Part shown: positions 18,101 through 26,529 of the stretch, one piece after another | Layout of the letters: each line of letters starts with the position of its first letter | Position numbering within the stretch: the stretch's first letter is position 1 | Source: Pseudomonas sp. Leaf48 | GTDB lineage: Bacteria; Pseudomonadota; Gammaproteobacteria; Pseudomonadales; Pseudomonadaceae | Direction of reading: 5' to 3' | NCBI RefSeq assembly: GCF_001421885.1 | Contig: NZ_LMLH01000023.1 | Coordinates: 116,407-180,406 of the forward strand | Length of the DNA stretch: 64,000 nucleotides | Notes under the pieces: model-generated | What the model was told of the DNA's origin: nothing | The model's input: only the letters and a program-made list of their open reading frames with translations | Database searches by the model: none | Program-made: the position numbers and the translations under genes

Positions 18101-18620
18101 GCAGCCAGTACTTCTCGGTGCCCAGCAGTGGATGACGCGCCGGATCGGCCAGGTGTTCTATCGATTGGCGAAAGCGCACGGGGTTCAGCAGGTCATCGAA
18201 TACGTCATCGGTGAGGGCGTTCGTGCCCCCCAAGCGCAGGGTATGCAGCTTGACCAGCGTGCGAATGTTATCGGCACGTAAAAATGGCAGCATCTGCAGG
18301 AATGGCAAGACATCCCTGCCGTGGTTCGGCACCCGGTACAGCGAATAACTCAGCCCGCTGGCCGCCAGTTGGGCGCGCACCGCAGCCTCACAGCTGGCCA
18401 CGCAAGTCACGTAGAGGTGCAGGCGTTCATACAGGTTGATCAAGCGGACCAGAATGTCGCGCAGTACATCGGGATCATAGGCATGGATGACCACGCCGAC
18501 TGGCGGCTCGCCGTCTTCCAGAAGAGGCTGCTGCGCGACCAGCACTTCGCACTCATCGACGGGCTGGATTGCACAAGCCAGGTGAGCACCGTTGGCGGAG
18601 GGGGTATCTGTCATGTTCAC
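15156..18620 (-). CDS. Large multidomain glycosyltransferase (RgpF-like, GT2, GT4-like)
   Basis: A 1,154-residue cytoplasmic protein. Residues about 40-260 resemble the rhamnan synthesis F (RgpF) domain (VVIHAYDPDVLRDILVRL, HGRDVLPFL, KLHTLR). Residues about 290-490 look like a degenerate glycosyltransferase. About 540-790 is a canonical GT2 domain with LVSIIIPTKDCLPMLLRCI, IIVDNNS and LLNNDTAV. The last 300 residues resemble a GT4-type fold (VGWAGGSGHGEDL, LLEYGACGFPVICSD). Such proteins build polysaccharide or flagellar glycans. No other glycan genes adjoin it, so the acceptor is unknown. Confidence 0.8.
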   Translation of the reverse strand: MNMTDTPSANGAHLACAIQPVDECEVLVAQQPLLEDGEPPVGVVIHAYDPDVLRDILVRLINLYERLHLYVTCVASCEAAVRAQLAASGLSYSLYRVPNHGRDVLPFLQMLPFLRADNIRTLVKLHTLRLGGTNALTDDVFDDLLNPVRFRQSIEHLADPARHPLLGTEKYWLPVSRNLAENTRAHLVSLSERASFDPRGIDSSHFFVGSMFFVRTEALAPLQRMHLTGKDFEPECGQLEGTLAHAVERFFGVLADAGQQQRNVDLYRSWLDTRQLSAAELDNLPARLASWPRQPDVLLVLTDTTGDIALLRSSLESIDRQLYGAAAIVVLSNAEPVGVTPADNLVWLPLAESWPSQLNELLQGIEVDWWYLLRGGDQLDPHALLLLAEGIALNPGISACYSDEDSLTATGCQDPVFKPDLNLDLLRSYPYVGRALAFSREAALAADGFDPDFAELAPHDLLYRLLENHGLGTVGHISDVLVHQAINFAQWLGEPQVTAHSAAIVQAHLQRLGVAHELRAGPLPMANRVVYQHAGQPLVSIIIPTKDCLPMLLRCIESIMEKTRYTNYELIIVDNNSETAEARDWFGGMESLDDAKVRILRYPHPFNYAAINNFAAGHARGEYLVLLNNDTAVIDGDWLDALLHHAQRPEVGVVGAKLLFPDGTIQHAGVVLGLCGVADHPFIRDPMQSNGYLHRLQVDQNYSAVTAACLMIHTELYHQVGGLDEADLTVSFNDVDLCLKVGQAGRLIVWTPYAVLMHENSVSQHTVDTTRLQDKRERFKREQSTMYQRWLPLLANDPAYNRNLTLEGSGFASNCRSEADWQPLASRALPYALCYPGDFSGCGHYRVRQPFAAMKDAHLVEGTVSYWALTPVELQRLAPDTIIFQRQYTTPQLESMQNTKAFSKAFKIYELDDYILDMPPGASRELPPKDIAQRLKKAVGLCDRLVVSTQPLANALKGFNTDIRVVENRLPSQWWSGLNSLRQQGRKPRVGWAGGSGHGEDLHVIAEVVRELAGEVEWVFLGMCPPALRPYVHEFHRGVNIEKYPERLASLNLDLALAPLKDNMFNACKSNLRLLEYGACGFPVICSDILCYRGDFPVTRVRNKAKDWIGAIREHLAEPDASAKAGDALRDVVLDNWMLRDEHLLAWRKAWLAD

Positions 18621-19039
18621 ACCGAATTAAATAGGAGGCGAAGTGTGCTCGAACTGGCAGCAGGCAACTGCCAGGCGCCGTCTCGATGTAGAGGAAATTT
18701 TCAGCCGGCACGTTGCGACTCACGACGGGGTGCGCGGTATTACTCCCGGCATACAACCGTCAATGAAATGTTGTTCGTTGCGAGTAAAAGGGGGGGCGAT
18801 GCAGGAAGTGTTCCAGTTCCCGGCATCGACGCCAGTGCGAGCGTCTATTCCGGCGATCTGCGCTGCCACCTGGTAAACCTTGCCGCCAGGCGATCTCCCG
18901 CAATTGGGCCAGCGCCGAAAGGCGCATTTTTCGACCCGGCCCACTGGGTGGCCATCGAAAAAATACCCCCTGTCGGCCTCCATGAACCCGCAACCAGATC
19001 TTTTGCTCCATTCATTAACATCACCAGGACGGGTCTGCC
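18621..19039. other. 419-bp gene-poor stretch
   Basis: No convincing gene on either strand; the open frames present lack ribosome sites and family resemblance. A small hairpin GCGCC-GAAA-GGCGC followed by five T (18912-18931, plus strand) could be a weak terminator or attenuator before the small gene at 19040. The promoter of the glycosyltransferase gene must lie at the left edge. Confidence 0.4.
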
Positions 19040-19369
19040 ATGAGCACTTTCAGAGAACTGCTTACCCCGGAATATGAGCGCAGACTTTGCGCCCTGGATT
19101 GCTGGTATCGAACCCTCGAGAACCGCTCGCTGCGCATGGATTGTCCCGATGCCTACCACGAGGAGTTGATTCGTCAGGCCGACGAAATGGATCGCCAGGG
19201 CATGGTCAGTTGGGAGCAATGGCGAGACCTTCGGGTGATGGCGGATCAATCTTATCTACGTGCCATCGAGGGGGGCGATTACAAGACTGTTGCTCCAGGC
19301 AGCAGGACATATGAAATAGCTGATACAGCAGTTGATCAAGCGTCTGGCAACACGACAAGCGGACCATAG
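19040..19369 (+). CDS. Conserved small hypothetical protein (109 aa)
   Basis: A hydrophilic, acidic protein starting MSTFRELLTPEYERR, rich in charged residues and tyrosine/tryptophan (LDCWYRTLENR, VSWEQWRDLR). No signal peptide, membrane helix or known motif is visible. It is followed 12 bases later by another small gene with a strong ribosome site, so the two probably form a transcript. Function unknown. Confidence 0.6.
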   Translation: MSTFRELLTPEYERRLCALDCWYRTLENRSLRMDCPDAYHEELIRQADEMDRQGMVSWEQWRDLRVMADQSYLRAIEGGDYKTVAPGSRTYEIADTAVDQASGNTTSGP

Positions 19370-19381
19370 GAGGAACCCGAT

Positions 19382-19618
19382 ATGTGTAAATTCGTCCTGC
19401 AATACCTGTTCAATGGTGAGCCTCGTACACACGTACTTGAACTCAAGCAGACTCGATTGCCTCTACACGAAGCGGCAATGCACCTGCTTGAGCTGCATTT
19501 TGGGGATGGAGAAAACAGCCTGATGATGCCCAACGCCGACGCGACACCAAGAGAAGTTTTAGAGCAGGCTGAGCGAGTAGGGGTGACGCAGATCAAGGTC
19601 GTCGATCAATCCAGGTAA
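19382..19618 (+). CDS. Conserved small hypothetical protein (78 aa)
   Basis: Begins MCKFVLQYLFNGEPRTHVLE, with a mixed beta/helix appearance and no membrane segment. An AGGAGG ribosome site seven bases before the ATG makes translation very likely. It is the second gene of a two-gene unit with the protein at 19040. No function can be read from the sequence. Confidence 0.65.
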   Translation: MCKFVLQYLFNGEPRTHVLELKQTRLPLHEAAMHLLELHFGDGENSLMMPNADATPREVLEQAERVGVTQIKVVDQSR

Positions 19619-19638
19619 GCTCGACCTGGAGCACAGTT

Positions 19639-19884
19639 CTACTGGCCTTCAGAATTCTTTTTAAACCCGCGAAGGTTCAAGAGGAACAGGCAAACTTGCA
19701 AGACGATCAGCGCCCAGGCTTGCGCGTACAGCCCCCAGATCACCCAGAGCACATTGCTTAAACTGAAACATACGAACCCGATCATTCGCCTTTTTGGCTG
19801 CTGGGAGCCAATCAGCCACGCAGCAAGCACGGTGACGAACATCGCCGGCCACTGAACCCAATCAAGATAAGCCAAACCCTTCAC
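19639..19884 (-). CDS. Small three-helix membrane protein (81 aa)
   Basis: A hydrophobic protein with three predicted membrane helices (WPAMFVTVLAAWLIG, GFVCFSLSNVLWVIWGLYA, ALIVLQVCLFLLNLRG), ending in a charged tail. The pattern is like half of a PQ-loop/YgjV-type membrane protein. It is convergent with the small genes on its left, ending 20 bp from the 19618 stop. The 199-bp stretch between it and the ABC gene shows nothing else clear. Confidence 0.65.
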   Translation of the reverse strand: MKGLAYLDWVQWPAMFVTVLAAWLIGSQQPKRRMIGFVCFSLSNVLWVIWGLYAQAWALIVLQVCLFLLNLRGFKKNSEGQ

Positions 19885-20083
19885 CTTTCTGGATTACATT
19901 CGTTGTTAAGGCCGCCGCAGTCAGACGAGCTGTCGCTTGGCCTTCAACTGTTGGTGATCTTTCTCGGACATTTTCGTCCGGATCGCTCCAGATAGTGATT
20001 CCTGTCGTTGTAAAAAATTCAGTTACGAGGGCTAACAACTGCGCCAACCGGCCACTTTAAGATCAGCGCCGGCCGGTTACCGC

Positions 20084-21943
20084 TCAAACCTGATCCGCTG
20101 CCTCGGCGACCCCCTGATCCTCACCCAGGAACCCGCCACTCTGATGGTGCCAAAGCCGCGCATAGATGCCGTTCCTGGCGAGCAATTCGGTGTGCGTACC
20201 CTGTTCAACGATGCGTCCATCGTCCATCACAATAAGTCGATCCATCGCCGCGATCGTGGACAGCCGATGGGCGATGGCGATGACGGTTTTGCCCTCCATC
20301 ATTTCATCGAGGCTTTCCTGAATGGCCACTTCGACTTCCGAATCCAGCGCGCTGGTAGCCTCGTCGAGCAGCAGGATGGGGGCGTTCTTGAGCATCACAC
20401 GGGCAATCGCGACGCGCTGGCGCTGGCCGCCCGAAAGCTTGATGCCGCGTTCGCCCACCAGAGTGTCGTAGCCGGTGTTGCCCTGCCGATCGCTCAGTTG
20501 GCTGATGAACTCATCGGCCTGGGCATTGGCCGCGGCACGGCGAATTTGCGCGGAGCTTGCATCGGGTCGGCCGTAGGCGATGTTGTCGCCAATGGAACGG
20601 TGCAGCAGGGACGTATCCTGGGTGACCATGCCGATGGCGCTGCGCAGGCTGTCTTGCGTCACGTGCGCGATGTCTTGCCCGTCAATGCGAATCTGCCCGC
20701 TGTCGACGTCATAGAAGCGCAGCAACAAGTTGATGAGTGTGGATTTTCCCGCGCCGGAGCGGCCCACCAGGCCGATTTTTTCACCGGGACGAATGTTCAG
20801 GCTCAGACCATCGAGCACCTGGCGTTCGCCATTGTAGTTGAAGCTCACGTTGTCGAAGGTTACCGCGCCGCCGGTGGTCGTCAGGACGCCTGCATCCGGC
20901 GCATCCTGCACCTTGGGGCCGCGGGTGAGGGTGGCCATGCCATCCTGCAGGGTGCCGATGCCCTCGAACAGCGAGGTCATTTGCCACATGATCCAGTGCG
21001 ACATGCCGTTGATACGCAACGCCATGGCGGTAATCGCCGCCACGGCACCGGTACCGACTTCGCCCAGGTGCCACAGCCAAAGCGCATAACCGCCTGCCGC
21101 CATGATCAACGCCACCACCAGCGCCTGGTTGACGATCTCGAATTGGCTGACCAGGCGCATCTGGCGAAAGCCGGTCTGCTTGAAATCCTCCATGGCCGCA
21201 CGGGCGAAGTGCGCTTCACGATTGGAGTGGGAGAACAGTTTCACCGTCGTGATGTTGGTGTAAGCGTCTGAGATACGTCCGGTCATCGAGGAGCGCGCAT
21301 GGGCCTGTTCCTGCCCGACCTTGCCCAAGCGTGGCACGAAGTAGAGCATGGCCAGCCCGAACAGCACGATCCAGGCAACAAAGGGCAGCATCAATTTCAA
21401 TGAAAAAGCGCCGGCCAATGCAATGATCGCGATGAAATACACGCCGATCCCGAGTGCGATTTCGATAAGGGTGAACAGCACGTCGCGCACGGCCAGCGCC
21501 GTCTGCATCACCTTGGTGGTGACCCGACCGGAGAACTCATCGGAAAAGAACGAAAGGCTCTGCCGCAGCATCAGCCGGTGAAAGTCCCAACGCAGGCGCA
21601 ACGGCAAATTGATCGCCAATATCTGGTGCTGCACCATGGTACGCAACGCCACCAGCGCGATGCTGGTAAACATGACGATGCCCATGCCCCATAACACACG
21701 ACTTTCCTGCGCGGCCGCGTCACCACCGGCCTGCCAGGTGGAGAGCAGATCCACGACCTGACCGAGAAAAGAAAACAGCCAGGCTTCGTAGATCGACACC
21801 CCGGCACTGAGTAGCGCAAACGCAAGAATATAGCCCCGGGCACCTCGTGTGCACGCCCAAAGGAATCGAGCCAGGCCTGCGGGTGGCGGTGGAACCTCGT
21901 CGGGCGGAAAGGGGTCGAGCCTTTGTTCAAATGCGCCAAGCAT
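20084..21943 (-). CDS. ABC exporter-type half transporter (fused permease and ATPase)
   Basis: A 619-residue protein. The N-terminal membrane domain (about residues 30-340, six helices) is joined to an ATPase with Walker A GLVGRSGAGKST near 410, Q-loop VTQDTSLLHRSI, signature KLSGGQRQR near 520, Walker B ILLLDEATSALDSE and the switch histidine AIAHRLS. The frame stays open upstream, but the start at 21943 (MLGAFEQRL) has GGAG eight bases before it. It resembles the MsbA/YojI-like multidrug or lipid exporter group. The substrate cannot be told. Likely monocistronic. Confidence 0.9.
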   Translation of the reverse strand: MLGAFEQRLDPFPPDEVPPPPAGLARFLWACTRGARGYILAFALLSAGVSIYEAWLFSFLGQVVDLLSTWQAGGDAAAQESRVLWGMGIVMFTSIALVALRTMVQHQILAINLPLRLRWDFHRLMLRQSLSFFSDEFSGRVTTKVMQTALAVRDVLFTLIEIALGIGVYFIAIIALAGAFSLKLMLPFVAWIVLFGLAMLYFVPRLGKVGQEQAHARSSMTGRISDAYTNITTVKLFSHSNREAHFARAAMEDFKQTGFRQMRLVSQFEIVNQALVVALIMAAGGYALWLWHLGEVGTGAVAAITAMALRINGMSHWIMWQMTSLFEGIGTLQDGMATLTRGPKVQDAPDAGVLTTTGGAVTFDNVSFNYNGERQVLDGLSLNIRPGEKIGLVGRSGAGKSTLINLLLRFYDVDSGQIRIDGQDIAHVTQDSLRSAIGMVTQDTSLLHRSIGDNIAYGRPDASSAQIRRAAANAQADEFISQLSDRQGNTGYDTLVGERGIKLSGGQRQRVAIARVMLKNAPILLLDEATSALDSEVEVAIQESLDEMMEGKTVIAIAHRLSTIAAMDRLIVMDDGRIVEQGTHTELLARNGIYARLWHHQSGGFLGEDQGVAEAADQV

Positions 21944-22202
21944 GGTGGTCTCCGAAACGGTCAAGATAGGGGGATTCTGCCATTTAAAGGGAGCTTTGAG
22001 GGTTATGTGGTGTTGTGGGCATGGCTTTATCCCGGCCACAGCGGCCGTAACCCCGGATTTTAAGACCCATCGCCAGAAACAAGGTTAGAGTGTTCGGCAA
22101 TGTCTGTTCAGAAGAGCCTCCCACTCGATTCGCCTAGCCGCACCCAGCGGCTCCAGCGAACGAACAGGGCAAAAAAACCGTCTATCAATCGTTATGTGAA
22201 GA

Positions 22203-22832
22203 ATGAATCGAGCGCTGTTTGTTTCTCTGGATGGGCCCAAGGGCGCCGGCAAAACCACATTGCTGGAGGCCGTGACGAAAGCACTGCGGGCCGACAACAA
22301 AAAGGTGATCCGGCTTTGCGAGAAAAAAAGCGACCCCAACAGGGGTGAAACAATGGCCCTGGTCAACAAGTTCGTCAGAGAGCCCACCCGGGATCTGGAA
22401 CTGGAGATTTGTAAGCGCTTTGCGGATAGCCGTGCCTGGATTTCCCGGCACGTGCTGGCTAAGCAGCCAGCAGACAGCATCATCCTGATCGATCGCTGGT
22501 ACCCGTCGGATGCCGCGTTTCGCCGGATACTCCCGTTTGCAGAGATTCTGCAGTTGAACATCGATCGCAACGTGCAAGTGCCAGACCTGCATGTCGGGGT
22601 AGTCACCGCCCCTGAAATTTCATGGGCGAGGGCGGCGGCACGAGGGCGTGGGCTGAGCAGTACGGTGATGTATAAGCTGGAGGAACAAGTCGCTTGTACC
22701 CGGGCGTTCGAGCAAGCGATTGCGGATAACGGCTGGGTGTTGTGCCGTAATGAAGGAACGATTGAAGATGCAACGATGCAGGTGGTTTCGCACATCCATA
22801 GTGCCCTTCGATGCTTCCGGGGATTGCAATGA
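22203..22832 (+). CDS. dTMP-kinase-like P-loop protein
   Basis: A 209-residue protein with P-loop GPKGAGKTT at residues 11-19 and a DRWYPSDAAF motif near 97, equivalent to the DR-Y/F motif of thymidylate kinases. The central lid region (ARAAARGRGLSS) is arginine-rich but unlike canonical Tmk, so it is more likely a relative with another substrate than the housekeeping enzyme. It stands 125 bp before a Rieske oxygenase gene on the same strand, at the start of an accessory-looking region. Confidence 0.65.
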   Translation: MNRALFVSLDGPKGAGKTTLLEAVTKALRADNKKVIRLCEKKSDPNRGETMALVNKFVREPTRDLELEICKRFADSRAWISRHVLAKQPADSIILIDRWYPSDAAFRRILPFAEILQLNIDRNVQVPDLHVGVVTAPEISWARAAARGRGLSSTVMYKLEEQVACTRAFEQAIADNGWVLCRNEGTIEDATMQVVSHIHSALRCFRGLQ

Positions 22833-22957
22833 GGGGGAGACATTTTCGCGCAGAATGACCAAGGCGATAGTGCGGCATCGAAGTGAACGACCCTCGATGG
22901 GGTGAGCTCAAAGCATCGAGTCCCCAAACAACTCTCAGTCCATCTGGTCACACGGCA

Positions 22958-24073
22958 ATGCTCAAAAATATCTGGTATGTCGTTCTTCCGTCATCGCAGC
23001 TCAATAACGGACTGGTGCCAGTTCGATTGGTTGGACAACCTTTTGTAGCGTTCCGTGATAACGCTGGAGTAGCTCACTTACTTTCTGATGTTTGCGTGCA
23101 TCGGGGAGGTTCCCTATCCGCCGGCCGCAAGGTCGCAGACGGCGTGCAGTGTCCATACCACGGTTGGCGGTTTGGGGCGGATGGAGTCTGCACCCGGATA
23201 CCTGCGCAGCCAGACCTGCGGATTCCAGCAAAGGCCCGAGTCGACGCGTATCCAACGCTGGAACGTTACGGTTGGATTTGGGCTTTTTTAGGCGACCTCC
23301 CAGAGCCTGAACGTCCCCCTCTACCAACGCTCGATTGGATAGACGATCCAGCCATCCGGGTGGTAACCGGCCATTTTGATTGGGAGGCAAGCTGGGATCG
23401 GATTATCGAAAATGGCCTCGACTTCGCGCACGCCCCATTTGTACATGGCTCGACCTTCGGTGATCCGGATCATCCTGAGATTGAATCATTCGATGTAGAA
23501 ACCGATTCGTGGAGCGCTCGTGCACAGATGGTTATGCGCAGGCCTGCGCGCAAAGGCATGCTAAGGCGCAAATCATCAACCGAGTTCTTGAGTGTGGCGA
23601 CTGTTCCGGGTTTTCATTTGTCAGGCCCCTGTACAACTCTGGAGCTCGAATTGCCTAATGGCTGGAGAATCCACATCGTCTCGGCGCACGTCCCGACCGA
23701 CGCCAACCACACTCGAACCTGGTGGATGATGGGAAGAACATTTCTCCGATCTCGACTGCTTGATCGAAGGTTTGTTGCCAGCAATATTCGTATCTTCGAA
23801 CAAGACCATGGCGTACTCAAAAACGTGCGTCCCGAGCGAGTCCCGGACTCATGGCAGCAGGAGGTTTCGTTGAAGTCGGATGCGCTTCAGATTGCTTTCC
23901 GAAAACGCGTGCAGGAACTGGAGCAGCGAGGCTGGCGTATTGATGAAGAACGTCTCGCTCGAGAATTCACGGGACGTAAGGCATGCGCTATACCAAGCCC
24001 CGAGCGCCGTAATGTTCGCTCCTGGGCGATTGAGCCAATTCCAGTGGTAGACATCACACACGAATGCAAATAA
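22958..24073 (+). CDS. Rieske non-heme iron oxygenase (orphan)
   Basis: A 371-residue oxygenase. The Rieske centre is CVH (C46, H48) and CPYH (C65, H68). The catalytic domain has the iron-site pattern IENGLDFAHAPFVHG near residue 155. The overall form resembles the VanA/PaO-type monooxygenases rather than two-subunit dioxygenases. A GTG at 22883 would add 25 residues, but the protein from MLKNIWYVVL matches the usual family N-terminus. No reductase or ferredoxin is nearby, so electrons must come from elsewhere. Substrate unknown. Confidence 0.8.
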   Translation: MLKNIWYVVLPSSQLNNGLVPVRLVGQPFVAFRDNAGVAHLLSDVCVHRGGSLSAGRKVADGVQCPYHGWRFGADGVCTRIPAQPDLRIPAKARVDAYPTLERYGWIWAFLGDLPEPERPPLPTLDWIDDPAIRVVTGHFDWEASWDRIIENGLDFAHAPFVHGSTFGDPDHPEIESFDVETDSWSARAQMVMRRPARKGMLRRKSSTEFLSVATVPGFHLSGPCTTLELELPNGWRIHIVSAHVPTDANHTRTWWMMGRTFLRSRLLDRRFVASNIRIFEQDHGVLKNVRPERVPDSWQQEVSLKSDALQIAFRKRVQELEQRGWRIDEERLAREFTGRKACAIPSPERRNVRSWAIEPIPVVDITHECK

Positions 24074-24134
24074 CGCTACGCCACGCAGGCTGAACCAGGC
24101 CCTTTGAGCCAGATCGATCCAGTTTAAGACGACT

Positions 24135-25082
24135 TTAAAGGAGCACCATTTCGGGCGCCGGCGGCCTCATCGCAAGGCCGCCAAAAGAGGAGCCCGCATC
24201 AACGTATTTCAGCGCTGACTTGATGTCCTTCCAGCCGACATAACTCATCAACGACTTGATGTCCCAGCCATTAGCGCTAGCCCAAGTGGCAAACCCACGC
24301 CGCATCGAGTGGCTACTGTAGATATCCGATGGCACACCTGCCTGCGTGAAGATGCGACGAAGCATTGGGATCAAGCTGTTGGAGTTTATGCCACAGTCAG
24401 CAAGGTTGCCCCAGCGATCGATCTTCCGGAAGACGGGGCCATGGGCAATGCCGGCAACCGTAATCCAATTGATGTAAGCCTGAACAGGACATAGCTTCTT
24501 GAGGGCAGGGGTGTGGAATGTCGTCCCCTGGTACTGTCTGTCACCTTTCGTGTGAGGCAGATAGAGCGTAATGCCCGTGCCTGCCTGCGCCTGAGTATGC
24601 TCGACCTGGAGTCGTGCCAGCTCGTCTGCGCGAAACCCCCGCCAGAATCCGATCAACACCAGGGCAATATCGCGTCGACATTTCATCACGCCCCTGAGGT
24701 CATTGCGCTGCGCCGCAAGATCCGCTTCGCGCTCAAGCCAGCTCACCGCCATCTCCAGGTGGTTCAGGAGAAGAGGGGCCGCCTGTTTTTCCTGGGCTGG
24801 ATGCAATGCACGTATGCCCTTGAGCATCTGCCGCACGTTCGGCGTTTTCGTTGGATCAGGAAATCCCTGAGTGATGTGCCATTGAGCCAGGGCGGCCAGG
24901 CGCTGCTTCAGCGTGCTGATGGTGTGCTTGTCCGCGTACTCCGCGAGGTAACGCACGATGCCATCGCCCGTCGCTGGCAGAAACCCACCCCAGGTCACTT
25001 CGAAGTGTTCCACCGCCGCACGGTAGCTACGTCGGGTGTTTTCCCGGGTTGCCGCCTGCAGATAACGATCAGCTTTGTTCAT
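24135..25082 (-). CDS. Tyrosine recombinase / phage-type integrase
   Basis: A 315-residue site-specific recombinase. The N-terminal SAM-like core-binding domain (NTRRSYRAAVEHFE onward) is followed by the catalytic domain with Arg in GFWRGFRADELARL near 170, the HSMRRGF box (His-x-x-Arg) near 260, and the nucleophile tyrosine in LKYVDAG near 292. Full length. It is divergent from a KfrA-like coiled-coil gene, an arrangement typical of integrating accessory elements. No flanking tRNA or obvious attachment-site duplication was seen within the window. Confidence 0.88.
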   Translation of the reverse strand: MNKADRYLQAATRENTRRSYRAAVEHFEVTWGGFLPATGDGIVRYLAEYADKHTISTLKQRLAALAQWHITQGFPDPTKTPNVRQMLKGIRALHPAQEKQAAPLLLNHLEMAVSWLEREADLAAQRNDLRGVMKCRRDIALVLIGFWRGFRADELARLQVEHTQAQAGTGITLYLPHTKGDRQYQGTTFHTPALKKLCPVQAYINWITVAGIAHGPVFRKIDRWGNLADCGINSNSLIPMLRRIFTQAGVPSDIYSSHSMRRGFATWASANGWDIKSLMSYVGWKDIKSALKYVDAGSSFGGLAMRPPAPEMVLL

Positions 25083-25216
25083 CTTGACTCTTCTACGCGA
25101 AACGTAACTTTGCGGTGATGGAACATATCAAATTCATCTTTATGATGCGATAACGCTCAATTATTTGTTCATAGTATATAGAATTTTCTGCCTGTTTTTT
25201 GAGGTTAGCGTAAGAT

Positions 25217-25233
25217 GTAATTACGTAATACGT
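25217..25233. promoter_or_regulatory. Paired palindromes in the integrase/kfrA-like promoter region
   Basis: GTAATTAC (25217-25224) overlaps ACGTA-A-TACGT (25223-25233), both perfect palindromes, 29 bp before the coiled-coil gene. KfrA proteins bind such operators and repress themselves, so this is a plausible autoregulatory site, possibly also affecting the divergent integrase. Confidence 0.45.
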
Positions 25234-25261
25234 TTTACACTACGAAATAGTAGGAGATGGC

Positions 25262-26263
25262 ATGGCACGCGGCGGGGTAAACAAGGCAATCGTCCAGATA
25301 GCGCGAGATGCGCTGATCGCTCGAGGTGTAAATCCGAGCATCAACGCTGTGCGTGTCGAGCTTGGAAATACTGGCTCGATGACGACCATTGCACGGTATC
25401 TAGGCGAACTCGGGAAAGCAGAACCGCTCCCGAAAGAACGTCGCGAGCGCTTGAGTGAAGAGCTCACCGGGCTGGTTGGCCAGCTGTTGGATCGTTTGCT
25501 CGAGGAGGGCGCCCAAGAAGTATCCGAGGCGCGGGCTGAGCTCGATAAGCACCGGGCGTCAGTCAATGAACAACTTGCGCAGACTCAAGCCGCCTTGGCG
25601 GACTTGCAGCGCCAGCACGATAATCTTCAGGCAGCGCTCGACATCCAGGCAGGCGAAATGAGTACGTGCCAAAGCAGCTTGCAATCCGAGCTCACTCGCA
25701 ACGCTCGCCTGAGCCAGAGCTGCGCTGATCTGGAAATACGGATACATGAGAAAGATCAGCAGATTCGCTCGCTGGAAGAAAAGCACTTGCATGCTCGTGA
25801 CGCACTCGAGCATTACCGCACGGCTGTGAAAGATCAGCGTGAACAAGAACAGCGCCGTCATGAGGGTCAGCTCCAACAAATCCAGGTGGAGCATCGTCAG
25901 TTGCAGCAGACACTTTCGGTGAAGCAGGACGAACTCAGCCGCCTGAATCGAGACAACGAGCGCCTGCTCAGCGACTCCCGCCAGCAGGCCAGGATGTTGA
26001 CTACCCAACACGACACCATTGAGAAACTCACGGGTGAGCTCAATGTCTTGGCCATCGCATCAGCTAGAGAGGAGGGGGCTAAAGAGCAGCTTTTCGTGCA
26101 GCTATCCCTTTCCCGCGAAGAATCCGCTTCCCTGCGCGAATCCGTCATTCAGGCTGAGACACGAGCCCAGAGTGCGCAGGCGCTTCTGGAGTCGACTCAG
26201 AACGAGGTCGAACAACTGCGCCATAAGCTGAAGCAATCCCAACATGATGTGCTCATCAAGTAG
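25262..26263 (+). CDS. KfrA-like DNA-binding coiled-coil protein
   Basis: A 333-residue protein. The N-terminal 60 residues (ARGGVNKAIVQIARDALI, SINAVRVELGNTGSMTTIARYL) form a KfrA-type DNA-binding domain. The remaining 270 residues are an almost unbroken coiled coil rich in Q, E, L and R. KfrA-type proteins are plasmid or element accessory factors that bind DNA and form filamentous or bridging assemblies. Divergent from the integrase and probably part of the same element. The ATG has GGAG seven bases upstream. Confidence 0.85.
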   Translation: MARGGVNKAIVQIARDALIARGVNPSINAVRVELGNTGSMTTIARYLGELGKAEPLPKERRERLSEELTGLVGQLLDRLLEEGAQEVSEARAELDKHRASVNEQLAQTQAALADLQRQHDNLQAALDIQAGEMSTCQSSLQSELTRNARLSQSCADLEIRIHEKDQQIRSLEEKHLHARDALEHYRTAVKDQREQEQRRHEGQLQQIQVEHRQLQQTLSVKQDELSRLNRDNERLLSDSRQQARMLTTQHDTIEKLTGELNVLAIASAREEGAKEQLFVQLSLSREESASLRESVIQAETRAQSAQALLESTQNEVEQLRHKLKQSQHDVLIK

Positions 26264-26529
26264 CCCTGAAACGCTGGATAGGCTTCCAGGTAAGGCATAT
26301 ATAGCTCGCTCGGTAGGTATCGGCTGATTTTACCGGATGAATCTGATGCCTGTTGTTTTTGGGACGAGTTCCGGGAAGCGAATCAGCGTGTCGTAAGCCC
26401 AGAACAGCCGAGCAGGACGTATATGCACCGTTGGTAGACCACCTACGTGCCGGCAGCCTCAATGCAGACCACTGCTGCAATACGCTGGCTGAACTTAGAT
26501 CGGTTGAGTGTTTCGCAAATTCCCTAGAA

